Shown here: one piece after another, positions 19,608 to 29,416 of the stretch
How the letters are laid out: each line of letters begins with the position of its first letter
Position numbering within the stretch: position 1 is the stretch's first letter
Origin: Globisporangium splendens
Taxonomy: Eukaryota; Oomycota; Peronosporomycetes; Pythiales; Pythiaceae
DNA: 64,000 nucleotides
NCBI GenBank assembly: GCA_006386115.1
Contig: VFIW01000055.1
Span: 124,001 to 188,000 of the forward strand
Reading direction: 5' to 3'
Program-made: the position numbers and the translations under genes
Notes under the pieces: model-generated
Told to the model about the DNA's origin: nothing
Databases searched by the model: none
What the model saw: only the letters and a program-made list of their open reading frames with translations

Positions 19608-19751
19608 ACAGAGCGCGTATGACTCCAGATTTTGCTCGTGCTTGTGTGGGTATGCATGTGGTTATAGGGGACATGCAGAAGGGGGCTCATATAGCCACGA
19701 AACACATCCATATATTCCCATTCTATTATCACATTGGATTGGTCCGTTCCC

Positions 19752-19761
19752 TCTCATTTCC
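19752..19761 (+). promoter_or_regulatory. candidate oomycete initiator element upstream of U2AF65-like gene
   Basis: The same TCTCATTTCC motif as in copy A, 200 bp before the ATG at 19961; it fits YCAYTYY. Confidence 0.3.
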
Positions 19762-19960
19762 GTTATTCAACGAGTTCGATCGGTTTCGAGAGTGTTTGTT
19801 TCTACCCCCTGATTGCGCAACGCGAACTCCACCAAAACGCCCCCTCATACAGCAATGCCAATGGGCAGGCTGGTGGGCGGGGAAGAGCCACCACTGAAGC
19901 GCGGCCACATACAAACGTCCATACAAAAGCCGCATTTCCTTCCTCTCGGCAACAGGCGAG

Positions 19961-22229
19961 ATGGCAGGTCGAGGACGCGAGCTCACGCTGCCCGCGTGGA
20001 TGAAGAAGCAGCAGCAGCAGGCGCCACCGCCTGCGCCGCCGTCGCACTTCCACCATCCGCCGGTTTCTACGATTGGCCTCCACCAGTACCAGCAGCTTCA
20101 GCAACAACAGCAGCAGCACTTCCACACGCCACCGACGGCGTCAGTTGTGCCCCAGCAGTTTGCCGACGCACCGGTATGAATTTGCTAGGTGTTGTATACT
20201 TTTATATTGTGTGTCTTGTAGGCATGTGCTTGTATAATATGGGTGGGGGTGTCTTTTGATGCACAATATTTAACGAAGTGATGGCGTTGCTCTGTTTGTT
20301 TGTTTGCTTTTGTTATTTGGCTGCTAAAGGAACAAGCGAACGGTGCTGATCGCAATGGCGAGAGTAAGCATGATGTCAAGAAAGAGGATGCCGGGCGTGA
20401 GAAGAGCAGTTCTCGTCGCAGCCGCAGTCGCGACCGTCGCGACCGGAGCTCTTCGCGCGGAAGCTCGCGCCGCAAGGATCGCAGCCGTCGCTCGTCCAAG
20501 TCGCGCTCGTCAAAAGACCATTCGTCGCCCAGGGATAAGGACCGCAGTCGCTCTCGTGACCGCAGAGACCGTCGCCGGTCGCACGACCGCAGTGATCGCC
20601 GCCGCTCGCGTCGTTCGTACAGTCGATCGCACTCGCGCAGCCGCGAGCGCATTGTCCGACGACGAAAGAAATCGTACTTTGACGTGCGACCACCAGGAGT
20701 GACGGAGGAAAATGCCGCTGCGTACGCTGCGCAAGCCATTTTGCAGCAGAACATGGCGGCGCTCTCTGGGGCTGTTGGTCCGGCCTCGTTTGGCCCACCG
20801 CCACCCATTGCTCCTCCTGCCCATGCTATTGTACCTGGGGTGAGTGGGTGCACATCATTTATATGCTCTGATGCGCATGCACTATGCAAGACCAACGGGC
20901 TGACACGAATCATTTTCTTGTTTCGTTGTCGTCTGCTGTTTTGTCTCTGTAAAGTGCTGCACGCCTCAAAAGAGCTGCTTGCGGGAGAGCCACGACAAAT
21001 GCTCCAAGCGCGCATCTTGTGCGTTTGTTCTGTCCGTTCCTAACTCTTTTTTTGTTGTATGTCTGTGGTTGTAGGTGGTGGCGTCGCACACTTTTGGCGG
21101 CAACTCGCAACAAACCCGCCATGCGCGTCGCATTTACGTGGGTGGTATCGGAGACGTGAACGAAGCCGAGATCTCGGAGTTCTTTAACGACGTGATTGAC
21201 CGGGCATTGGGTGAACGTCAAGAAGGAGGCGCTGTCGTGTCAGTGTACATTAACCGTGAACGCCATTTTGCGTTTGTCGAGTTGCGCAGCATTGAGCTGA
21301 CGACGGCGTGCATGAATTTGGACGGTGTGTCCTTCCGCGGCCAGCCGCTAAAGATCCGTCGACCAAACGACTACAACCCGTCCACTGTGCCAAAAGACCT
21401 CGGCCCGATCCCGACGCTCAACCTTGCAGCGCTCGGCATTGTGTCGACGACGGTGAGCGATGGTCCGGGCAAAGTGTTTATCGGTGGTCTTCCGTACCAT
21501 CTCAATGATGAGCAAGTCAAAGAGCTCTTGCAGGCGTTTGGTCCGCTGAAGTCGTTCCACCTTGTCAAGGAACTGAACTCGAACCTCTCCAAGGGATACG
21601 GGTTCTGTGAATACGTCGATATCAACGTGACCGACTCGGCTTGCCTAGGTTTGAACGATATGAAACTCGGAGACAAGACATTGACTGTCCGACGAGCGAT
21701 GTCGCAGGAGAACGCCAAGGCAGTGGCAAGTGCTGCGGGAACCGTCAATTCGGGCTTAGAAATGGGTCTGAACCCATCGCATGCGGCACTCCAGGCGATG
21801 AATTTGGCAGGATTTGGGATTCCAAGTATGCCACTCGGTACCCCATCGCGTGTGATTGTGCTGCTCAACATGGTTACCCCAGAAGAGCTCGAGGACGAAG
21901 AAGAGTACGCTGACATTGTGGACGACATTAAGGGAGAATGCGAGCGATTCGGTCGCGTCAACTCGATTGTTCTTCCTCGTCCTCGCGACGGATTTTACAG
22001 CGCTGTTGGAAAGGTATGTGCTTGTTGTGCTATAGTTTTATGATCTCACCCTTTACTCATCATTCATTCCTTGATTGCCTGTTTTGTCGTCTAGGTTTTC
22101 GTGGAGTATGGCGACGTGCCTTCTGCACAAGCTGCTGCGGCAGAGTTGCATGGTCGTGGCTTCTCAAACCGAACGGTTGCAGTAGAATATATGGACGAGC
22201 ACAAGTATGCGCGACGAGATTTCTCATAG
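19961..22229 (+). CDS. U2AF2: U2AF large subunit (U2AF65-like) splicing factor
   Basis: Exons 19961-20173, 20330-20839, 21075-22013 and 22095-22229 give 598 residues. Exon 1 is Gln/Pro-rich and starts MAGRGRELTLPAWM. Exon 2 encodes a long RS domain (many SR, RD and DR dipeptides) ending RRRKKSYFDVRPPGV, a motif that corresponds to the linker before RRM1 of human U2AF65. RRM1 has RRIYVGGIGD (RNP2) and RHFAFVELRS (RNP1). RRM2 has GKVFIGGLPYHLND and SKGYGFCEYVD. The C-terminal UHM starts RVIVLLNMVTPEEL, with an acidic EELEDEEEY helix and the terminal NRTVAVEYMDEHKYARRDFS. The protein recognises polypyrimidine tracts at 3' splice sites and recruits U2 snRNP. The Pro/Gln exon 1 is not part of the animal protein. 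Confidence 0.95.
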
Positions 22230-22517
22230 ACGACATCGCTGGTCTTGACCGGTCACCATATTTGCTTCGGGAGTCGCTTGCCAGACCAATATCGTTGTTT
22301 TCCTTCTAGCTATAGCTTAGTTTTCGTCCCTGAAGACCGCCGCCGCAGCTGCATGGGTATCGTCTCGGGATGGTGCATCTGTGCATCGCTTGTGCTGCTT
22401 ATAATAAATCACGTGTTTAACCCCTTTTCTGCTGCTGCTGTCGTTGCTGCTGCCTCCAACCATTTTCTCAAGTGCCTCAATCGGATGTCCGGAGGAAATC
22501 GCGCGCCAACGTGTATC

Positions 22518-24629
22518 CTAGAGCAAGTGCCTGAGTACATGCGTACAAAGGATGGAGTCAGTCAAAGTCTCACAAAGGTACGAGAGTATCACGATGTGTG
22601 CGTGCAACATCCTCTGGACCTGCTGAAAATGTGATTGTGCTGCGTCTAGATTCTGAGGCACGCCCTTGCCGTGCGACAACAGACACCCGAGGTTGAAATG
22701 TGCGTGCGGGTTGTTCCTCTCGACGGCTTTCCGGTAGCACTCGCCTGCTTTCTTAAAGTCCAGATCGCAGCCTTCGCCTTCTTCGTACATCAAGCCTCAA
22801 GAGAAAAATGGAAACAGAGCAGGCAATGCCAACACCATGAGTCCTGCAGTTCACTGCATACGGCCACAAAGTCAGACGCACCGAGTGCATTCAAAGCCTC
22901 GGGGTCACCGGCAGTCGCTGCGATGCCATTGAAATGATGCGCTTTCCATTTATCAACCGACGTGCCTATGCCTGAGTAGTGCATCGCTGCCACCCGCTTT
23001 GCAGCTAGCGCGTGACTCTAAATGCACAGATCGAAGAAGTCCACAAGTTTTGTGATGAGAGACTCCAGCTGAAGACGATGCCCAGATGGACAGGAAGCAA
23101 GCAACATGGCAGCACACTGGTATTGCTTTAGCGGCTTTCGAGTAGAAGCGAAGTGCGGCGGATTTATCCTTCAAGAATTTGGAGTTTTCCAACAAGTCGC
23201 CGACAACACGGTAGAAACCCAGAGATAAATTGATACCTGCGACAGTCTCAGCAACTGGTTCCACAACGGCGACCTCCTCGACCTTCGGCGGCAATGGTAC
23301 CGGTTCTTCTTCTTCAACGACTGGAGGCGGCGGCTGCACCTTCACGGGGCTCGGCAGCGGCAGCACGATCCCCGATCGCTTGGCGACGGCCATCGAGAGC
23401 TCCATGAACAGCGACGTGTAGTACGAATTGATCTCCTGGAACGCGAACAGCACCTCGCGCTTGAACTTTTTGTTGAGCAGGAGCGTGGATTTTGCAGGCT
23501 GCAGCCTCGCGACGATGTCAAACACCTGAAGCAGCGACGCCGAGAAGTTTTGCAGCGCGATCGAGACACCGACCTGGGCAGCGTGCTCGCGGAACGCGGT
23601 CTCGTACGCGTAGAACTCGTCTTGTGCCTTGCCCAGCAGTCCACGGAGCTCACCGCCAAGACGAATCGCGCACAGCTTTTTCGGATCGACACCGTCCAGT
23701 TGCACGACCAGTTGGTCGAGAATATTGCGCACTTCGTTGACGAATCCGTCTCCAGCTTCCTCGGTCACACCATCACTGGAGTTCTCTGAGGTGTTCTCCT
23801 TTTTCTTGGCTTGAGAAATAGTGTGCTGTGCCTTGCTAGTTGGTAAATTTGAGACCGTGGAGACCTTTTCCGGTTTCTGCTCTTTTGGCAGCGTTACTGG
23901 AGTGGCGCGTGTCCCAGAAGAAAATCCAACCGAGTCCTTTCGGTTAAGACTTTGCTGCTGCTGTTGGCCAAGATTGGCGTTAGCATTGGAGTCGTGAGTC
24001 TCCTGGTGGACTACGGTACCAGCGTCCTCGCCGTGTACGGTGGTCGTTGTTGCACTAGATCTTCGTTGAAACTTGCCGAACGCCGTGACGATTTTCTTGG
24101 AAGACGCCTCGGATGTGCCATCAGCGGCAGCGGTGGTGGCTGCTCTCGCACGCGGTGGCGACGTCGCCCTCTGTGTCGCGAGCAGAAGCCCCTTGGCGAC
24201 GCTCACGAACTTTGGCGGCTGTTGATGGGGCTTTTGCGTCTCAGCCGAATGTTGTTAGGCTTCGGCGTTGGCCACGATGACTTTCACGGACAAGGTGGGC
24301 TTTGCATCGTCTGTTGTTGTGCTCGGCTTCTTTGCGTCACTCTCCTCGCTCGACTGGGATCCCTGATGTTTCTCATCTGTTGATTCATGAACAGGAGCGC
24401 TCAGACTGCTCTTCACTGCAGGCAGGTTGGAAGGATGCACGGCAACGGCGTCGTTGTCATTGTCCGAGCCCGAAGACGACAGTGACGATGCTGATCCGCT
24501 CTTCTTCTTGGGATTTGCATGAGATAGCGTTGAAGCCGACGGCACCGAAGCCTCCTGTGCGCTCTCACGAGCTGAGGAAGTAGATCGGAACTTCCCCATC
24601 ATCACGTTGCTTCTCGACACCATTGGCAT
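22518..24629 (-). CDS. Sel1-like repeat protein with long Ser/Thr-rich N-terminus
   Basis: Proposed minus-strand exons: 24288-24629, 23118-24239, 22882-23017 and 22518-22795, about 625 residues; the last exon end is uncertain. The N-terminal third is low-complexity, Ser/Lys/Thr-rich. A helical middle region (residues about 270-370, with NEVRNILDQLVVQLDGVD) is followed by a Pro/Val-Glu linker and Sel1/TPR-type repeats: SAALRFYSKAAKAIP, AAMHYSGIGTSVDKWKAHHFN, LMYEEGEGCDLDFKKAGECY and HFNLGCLLSHGKGVPQNLDAA. Sel1 repeats are protein-interaction scaffolds. An in-frame TAA at 24255-24257 separates the two N-terminal frames; it lies inside a candidate 48-bp intron (24240-24287) with a CTAAC branch-point-like motif, and removing it keeps the frame. 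If that intron is not real, the gene begins downstream. Confidence 0.65.
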
Positions 24630-25037
24630 CGTAGTCGCGTCGCCGTTCAGTGTAAACTAGCAGCCTTATTGCACCATGTGATGCGCATGAGACGACTTGG
24701 ACGCGCATGGCACGGGAGCTGCTGACAGCTGGAAATAACTCTCTTCACAAATAGACCAACTAATTTCGAGAGACTTGGAGCAAAAAATGGCATTCTATTA
24801 CGGTCTTTGTCATCGTCATCTTGCTGTGGTTGGTTTGTGGACTTTTGTCTCCATCCATATGCGTTCTATTGCATTAATTACATTTTCTCTCTCGTTAGGC
24901 TTCGTGAGCAATAGCTGCTCCATATTGGCAAACAGCATGCGCTTCTCTCGCCTTCTTTCCTGCTTTGGCGTCCATCCGTCACCATTCGCAGACACACATC
25001 CGTGTCTGACTGCGCTGCTGCTCTGCATGGTCCTCAC
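24630..25037. other. intergenic region
   Basis: About 400 bp between the 5' end of the Sel1-repeat gene and the 3' end of the RS/RGG gene, both on the minus strand. It holds the promoter of the former. No gene, RNA or repeat was recognised. Confidence 0.45.
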
Positions 25038-25919
25038 TTAGCGTCGATAGTCCGAGTAATTGCGGCTCGTGCGATCGTCGTGACCGCCGCCACCGCCATA
25101 CCCGCGGTCATAATACTCATTGCCGCTGCTGCGGTACGCTGGCGGTGGCGATCGGTCGCGATGGTTGTCCCGCGAGTACGAGTCTCTGCCTCGGTACTCA
25201 TTCCCGCTGCCGCTACCGCCATTGCTGCTACGAAAGTACGACTCGTAGCGGTCGCTCGGCGGTGGTGCCTGCGACGACGAGTACCCGCGCTCCGCGTACC
25301 GGTAGTCGCTGCGATAGTCGCCACCACCGCCGTCATTGCGACTGCCGTAGCCGCCTCGGTCGCGGGACCGCGAGCGTCTCTCGGAGCGGTATCTATCCTC
25401 GCGACCACCGCCGTACCCTTGTGGCGGCATACGGCGGTCCCAATCGTCTCGGCCACCACGCGGTGGCTCTCGCTCTCTAGAACCGCCGCGGTTTCTTGGT
25501 GGCTCGCGGTCCCGCGAACGCGATCGTTCTCTAGTATTGCCGCCTCGCCAGTCTTGTTGTGGAGGTCGTCGAGGCGAGCCACCAGGTCGTCGTCCCGGCG
25601 ACTGCGAGCGCTTGTATGCGCCACCTCGACCCGGCGGACTGCGGTCGCCGTACCCATTCCCATTCGCGCCTGCATTGTTCTCGTTGCCGTCGGCATCGCG
25701 TCGTGGCTCCGGCGCGTCGTCAAACTGGCCGTTGCGCGGAGGCGGCAGGGGTCCGCGGTTGCCTCTTCCGCAGGGGAACGACGCGCCGCCACCACTATGT
25801 GCAGCAGGACTGCCAGGCTGGTGCTGTCTGGACGCCGCGGGGCTGCCGGGGGCGCCGTTGTCGGCCTTGGTCATCCACGCAGGGAGCGTCGATGCGCGGC
25901 CGCGTCCTCGTCCCGCCAT
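25038..25919 (-). CDS. RS/RGG-rich protein with MAGRGR-TLPAWM N-terminus, probable RNA-binding or splicing protein
   Basis: Intronless, 293 residues, ATG at 25919. It begins MAGRGRGRASTLPAWMTK, a motif shared with the U2AF65-like gene 4 kb upstream. The rest is low-complexity: a Gly/Ser/Pro-rich part, a block of RS, RD and RE dipeptides (RERSRSRDREPP), RGG and GGG runs, and a tyrosine-rich end (SGNEYYDRGYGGGGG, RNYSDYRR). No folded domain is visible. RS and RGG tracts are typical of proteins that bind RNA weakly, enter nuclear speckles and undergo phase separation, so a role in mRNA processing is inferred. A 341-residue frame opposite it is an antisense shadow of the biased codons. Confidence 0.8.
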   Translation of the reverse strand: MAGRGRGRASTLPAWMTKADNGAPGSPAASRQHQPGSPAAHSGGGASFPCGRGNRGPLPPPRNGQFDDAPEPRRDADGNENNAGANGNGYGDRSPPGRGGAYKRSQSPGRRPGGSPRRPPQQDWRGGNTRERSRSRDREPPRNRGGSREREPPRGGRDDWDRRMPPQGYGGGREDRYRSERRSRSRDRGGYGSRNDGGGGDYRSDYRYAERGYSSSQAPPPSDRYESYFRSSNGGSGSGNEYRGRDSYSRDNHRDRSPPPAYRSSGNEYYDRGYGGGGGHDDRTSRNYSDYRR

Positions 25920-26275
25920 CCTCACTCGTGCTGCTGGTTAATTAATGGCTACTGCTGGTTCAGAATAAGGAAGGAGAACCACATTTTGAAGACAAAACGG
26001 GTCGGGTTCTCGAACAGTGATGCGTGAGTGTGGGTCTGAGTGGGTCATTGCTGAATTGTGACCCGTTCACAGTCACTTCCGAGTCTATCCAATCTGACCG
26101 AGCACTGTAATAAGTTAGTGCTATTTCAAACTGTGATCATCTTAGGTACGCATACGAACCTTATGGAGATGTTGGGACGGATGCGAACTTAACTCGGCAC
26201 ACGCGATTGGGTACGACGCATGTTGAATGATTGGCACTGCTCCCAAGAAGCAGCAAGGACACACACACACAGAGG
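25920..26275. promoter_or_regulatory. divergent promoter region between RS/RGG gene and EIF1AD
   Basis: 356 bp between oppositely oriented starts, so both promoters must lie here. A run of five CA/AC repeats precedes the EIF1AD start. No recognised element can be assigned. Confidence 0.4.
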
Positions 26276-27074
26276 ATGTCGGGGAGCGGACGCAAGACCA
26301 ACTACCGCAAGGGCGTGACCAAGAAGGTGCTGTACGACGATCCGGAGCCGAAGGAGAACGAGCAGATCGTGCAGGTCGTCGGTCTGCGCGGCAGCAACCT
26401 CTTCGAAGTCAAGAATGAGCACGGCGAGGCGTCTGTGACAATGCTGCCGACCAAGTACCGCAAGCTCATCTGGGTCAAGCGAGGTACGCAGCATACAGTA
26501 TTACTTATTACATGCTATGGGGGTATGCAGACAACTCAGTTCGCTCATTGGTCGCTGGTGTAATAGGCGATTTCCTGATCGTCGGCTCTGGGGAAGCCGA
26601 GGCGTCGGCGTCGAAGGGCAAGAAGAAGGCCGCCGTGACGTCCATCGTCGAGCATATTCTCTACAAGGACCAGATCAAGAACCTTAAGGCAAAGAACCTA
26701 TGGTACGTGACTTTATGTGATCGATATAAAGTCAGATCAAGTCACGAAGTGTGTCCAAGGATGACGATGGGCAGGGACTTATCATTGTCCTGTGTGGTTG
26801 TTTCTTTAGGCCGGAAGTGTTTGATAAGCCAGCAGCAGCAGATGAGGACAGAGCAGCGGACGAGAACGACGAGACTGATGCACAGGGAGCTGGAGTCGCT
26901 ACTGCCGATGATGGCGAGCGGGATGTGGCAGCTGACGCAGCGAAGAAACCAGACGCCACGAAGAACAACAACGGCATCATGATGATCAACACCAGCTTCG
27001 CCGACATGCACTTGAACCGCAACCGACGCAAGGGCGTATTTGACGAGGAGGAAGAAGACGAGGACAGCGACTAA
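26276..27074 (+). CDS. EIF1AD: eIF1A-domain-containing protein (EIF1AD / haponin-like)
   Basis: Exons 26276-26483, 26567-26702 and 26810-27074, 202 residues, joined in phase. Residues 1-115 form an S1-like eIF1A OB fold with the motifs EQIVQVVGLRGSNLFEVKNEHG, TMLPTKYRKLIWVKRGDFLIV and KNLWPEVF, which match EIF1AD rather than canonical eIF1A. The C-terminal 85 residues are acidic and disordered and end in FDEEEEDEDSD. EIF1AD-type proteins are nuclear and RNA-binding; human EIF1AD has been linked to ribosome biogenesis, so a similar role is the inference. Both introns are 80-110 bp. Confidence 0.9.
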
Positions 27075-27344
27075 GGAGACGCCTGCCCACTGCCTTCATG
27101 ACAGCACAGGAGGAGATAGACGACATATAGTGTAACATGTATTGCTTTTTTTCTTTCCACAGCCGGCATCTCCGTCGTTGACATCTTGGTCTTTTTATGG
27201 CTTTGAAGCATGCGAAATTGGGTGTTTGTGCAGATGGCGAGTTGGTATAAATAGCCGTAGTTCATTGGTCGTTTTTGAATGTGCGCGCCGCCGAAGACGC
27301 CTGCTTCGACGATGTTGTGACTCGGACGAGCTCAAGAAGAGAGC

Positions 27345-29294
27345 ATGCTCCGGCGACGAAGTGCAGCATACGAGGCGCCTTCGGTACGTCAATTGAGTGC
27401 TGGTAAAAGGGTGCTCGGAACTGATCACGTTGTTGTGCTGGCGGCATCAAGCCATTTGGCGCAAGGGTGACAGACTGTGAGGCTTCAGGGTTGCTCTCCA
27501 AGCACGATGGAAAGGTGCTTTGCGTTTTTCCCACTCATCGTCCTGCATTTTGCATTTTCTGCTTTTTGAGCTCGCTTGGATGTCTACTCATCGTGGCGGC
27601 GCACCATCTCTGGTTTGTGCAGGAATCGTTTCTGGACTTGCGAATCGACATGTGCGACCGGATCGAGACACACACGCTCCAGCGCCGCTTTAAGCAATCT
27701 GAGTCGACCAAGTCACTCGCTCGCGACAAAAACGGTGTATATTGAAAAAGCCAAAGCCATCGTTGCCTCTACGCAACCTGGTGCTGCTGCACTTGCGCCG
27801 TCCAATTTGCCAAACTCCCTCAGGTAATGCCCCAATTTCACCTTCCTACCCAGCCTTTTGCTGAGATTTACTTTGCTGCAGACGCTGCCAATCCGCATCG
27901 ACGATTCGGAAGAAACTCATCAATGCCATGGAGCAGAGCAGCTCGTTGATGTCGCAGGAGCAACTCGCGGCGCTACGGCAACTTGCTGCGTCAGCCGCCA
28001 AACCAACCTCGAAGTTACTTTTGAACCGACAGTTGGCATCCCATGGCGCATCTTCCTCACTGGTTATGCCCGAACATGGCGGTGGACGGCCACCTTCAGG
28101 GCTGCCGACTCATCCTCAAAAGACTCGAGGGCACCAGGATTTCTCCTCGTCGAATACACCCGTGCGAAGCAAGAGCCATGCACTCGGGTCATTCACCCTC
28201 AGTACCCAGCAAAGAGCTCCGACCAAGACCGTTGGAGGCTTCAAATCGTGCACTGTGCAACTCGAAGTCGAATTGGCCGAGCGCCTGAACGAGATTGAAC
28301 GATCCAAGGCGCGACCCAACTTCTCTGCCGTTTCCTGTTTTTCATTTTCTTTTGGCGGAGATGGCAAACTCTCATTCTCCTATCCGTGTGCCAATAGCTG
28401 AACGAAAAGGCTTCCTCCTGCCTTCGAGCTTGTCAGCGAGCGTTCGATGTCGTGATCCAGTAAGACGAGGTACTCATATTGTTGTTGCCTGGGTCGGAAT
28501 CTTTGTCTCGTTATCAGTCCTGCTCTTGCTCATTCATTTCTCAATGTTGACTTTCCAGCAATACGGTCGACTCCTGTCTAAAATTCGCGACGAGTTCAAT
28601 TCGTACCTGGACTCTGTCAGCAGAAACAACCGAGCCCTCGCAAGTAGTCAAGAACGAGATGCTTGCTGCTCCTGCCAATCTTCCAAGGGGAACAACCAGA
28701 CCAATCGAACCCGCGACCTTGACTTTGGTAAGCGCACACGACTCCATGTCTTCCTTAACACCCACAGCATCTGTCTTGTCGCTTCACAAATTGCTGACAT
28801 ATTGGCACTTGGGAATGGGAATGGTCGACAGAGAATGCGCTAGTTCGACAAGAGAATCTGGCGCTGAAGAAAACTGCGCCACGATGCAGCGTGAGATCGA
28901 GATTCTTCAAAAATCGCTCGCATTTGCTTCCAGCCAGAAAGACGAACGATGTCCAGAGCAAGATGAAGCGGACGCGAATCTCTTGGACGGTATGTGCCAC
29001 AAACACGAGAGCATGCATCTATGACTTGGTCACCTTTGCACTGCACCCACGTCGCTTTTTTTCATTCATTCAGACGACTTGGGCGAAGTTCAGTTGCTGC
29101 CAGACTCGGAATGCTATCAGCCACTTTATCGACCGTCAGGGATCCCACCGCTCAACTTTGCAGCTCTGTCGCCATACTCGGAAGAGGTAAGATGGCCACA
29201 ACGTAGAATTTTGAATGATGCGCAACACTGTTAGCCTCAACTTTCTTTTCCGTAGGCTGATGAAGATGATGATGACGTGGACGATGAGTACTAA
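27345..29294 (+). pseudogene. coiled-coil protein resembling TSNAXIP1, with several apparent single-base indels
   Basis: Exons can be traced at 27345-27383, 27452-27514, 27623-27823, 27882-28329, 28398-28459, 28559-28727, 28834-28989, 29074-29186 and 29256-29294. The start gives MLRRRSAAYEAPSPFGAR. The middle exons carry CLRACQRAFDVVI and YGRLLSKIRDEFNSYL, the pattern of the N-terminal domain of translin-associated factor X-interacting protein 1, a ciliary/testis coiled-coil protein. The C-terminus is acidic (EADEDDDDVDDEY) and an AATAAA-like signal follows. Frame changes are needed at about 27727 (A run), 28460 (donor lacks a G), 28620 and 28875. Either the gene is decaying or the assembly has base errors here. 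Protein boundaries are therefore approximate. Confidence 0.55.
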
Positions 29295-29416
29295 ATAATA
29301 AAACTGAATTCAAATAACTTGTGCACCGAGGCAAAGTGCAACTACCTTCAGGGACCTGGTGCTGCTTCCCATACTCACTTGCAGATAAGCGCGTGGACGA
29401 GAAGCATTCGTGTTCA

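Larger units (their letters stand above)
19075..20254. repeat. segmental duplication, copy B
   Basis: Direct repeat of 17535-18737, with about 1.5 kb between equivalent points. The 5' edge aligns with sequence just upstream of the ankyrin gene's ATG; the 3' edge lies in intron 1 of the full U2AF65-like gene, which continues only from this copy. Confidence 0.9.

Noticed and set aside
25002..26027. 341-residue plus-strand frame opposite the RS/RGG gene
   Set aside because: It mirrors GC-rich low-complexity codons and lacks a domain.
27262..27534. 90-residue minus-strand frame at the start of the TSNAXIP1-like gene
   Set aside because: It overlaps exons 1 and 2 of the plus-strand gene, whose start and splice sites make a better model.
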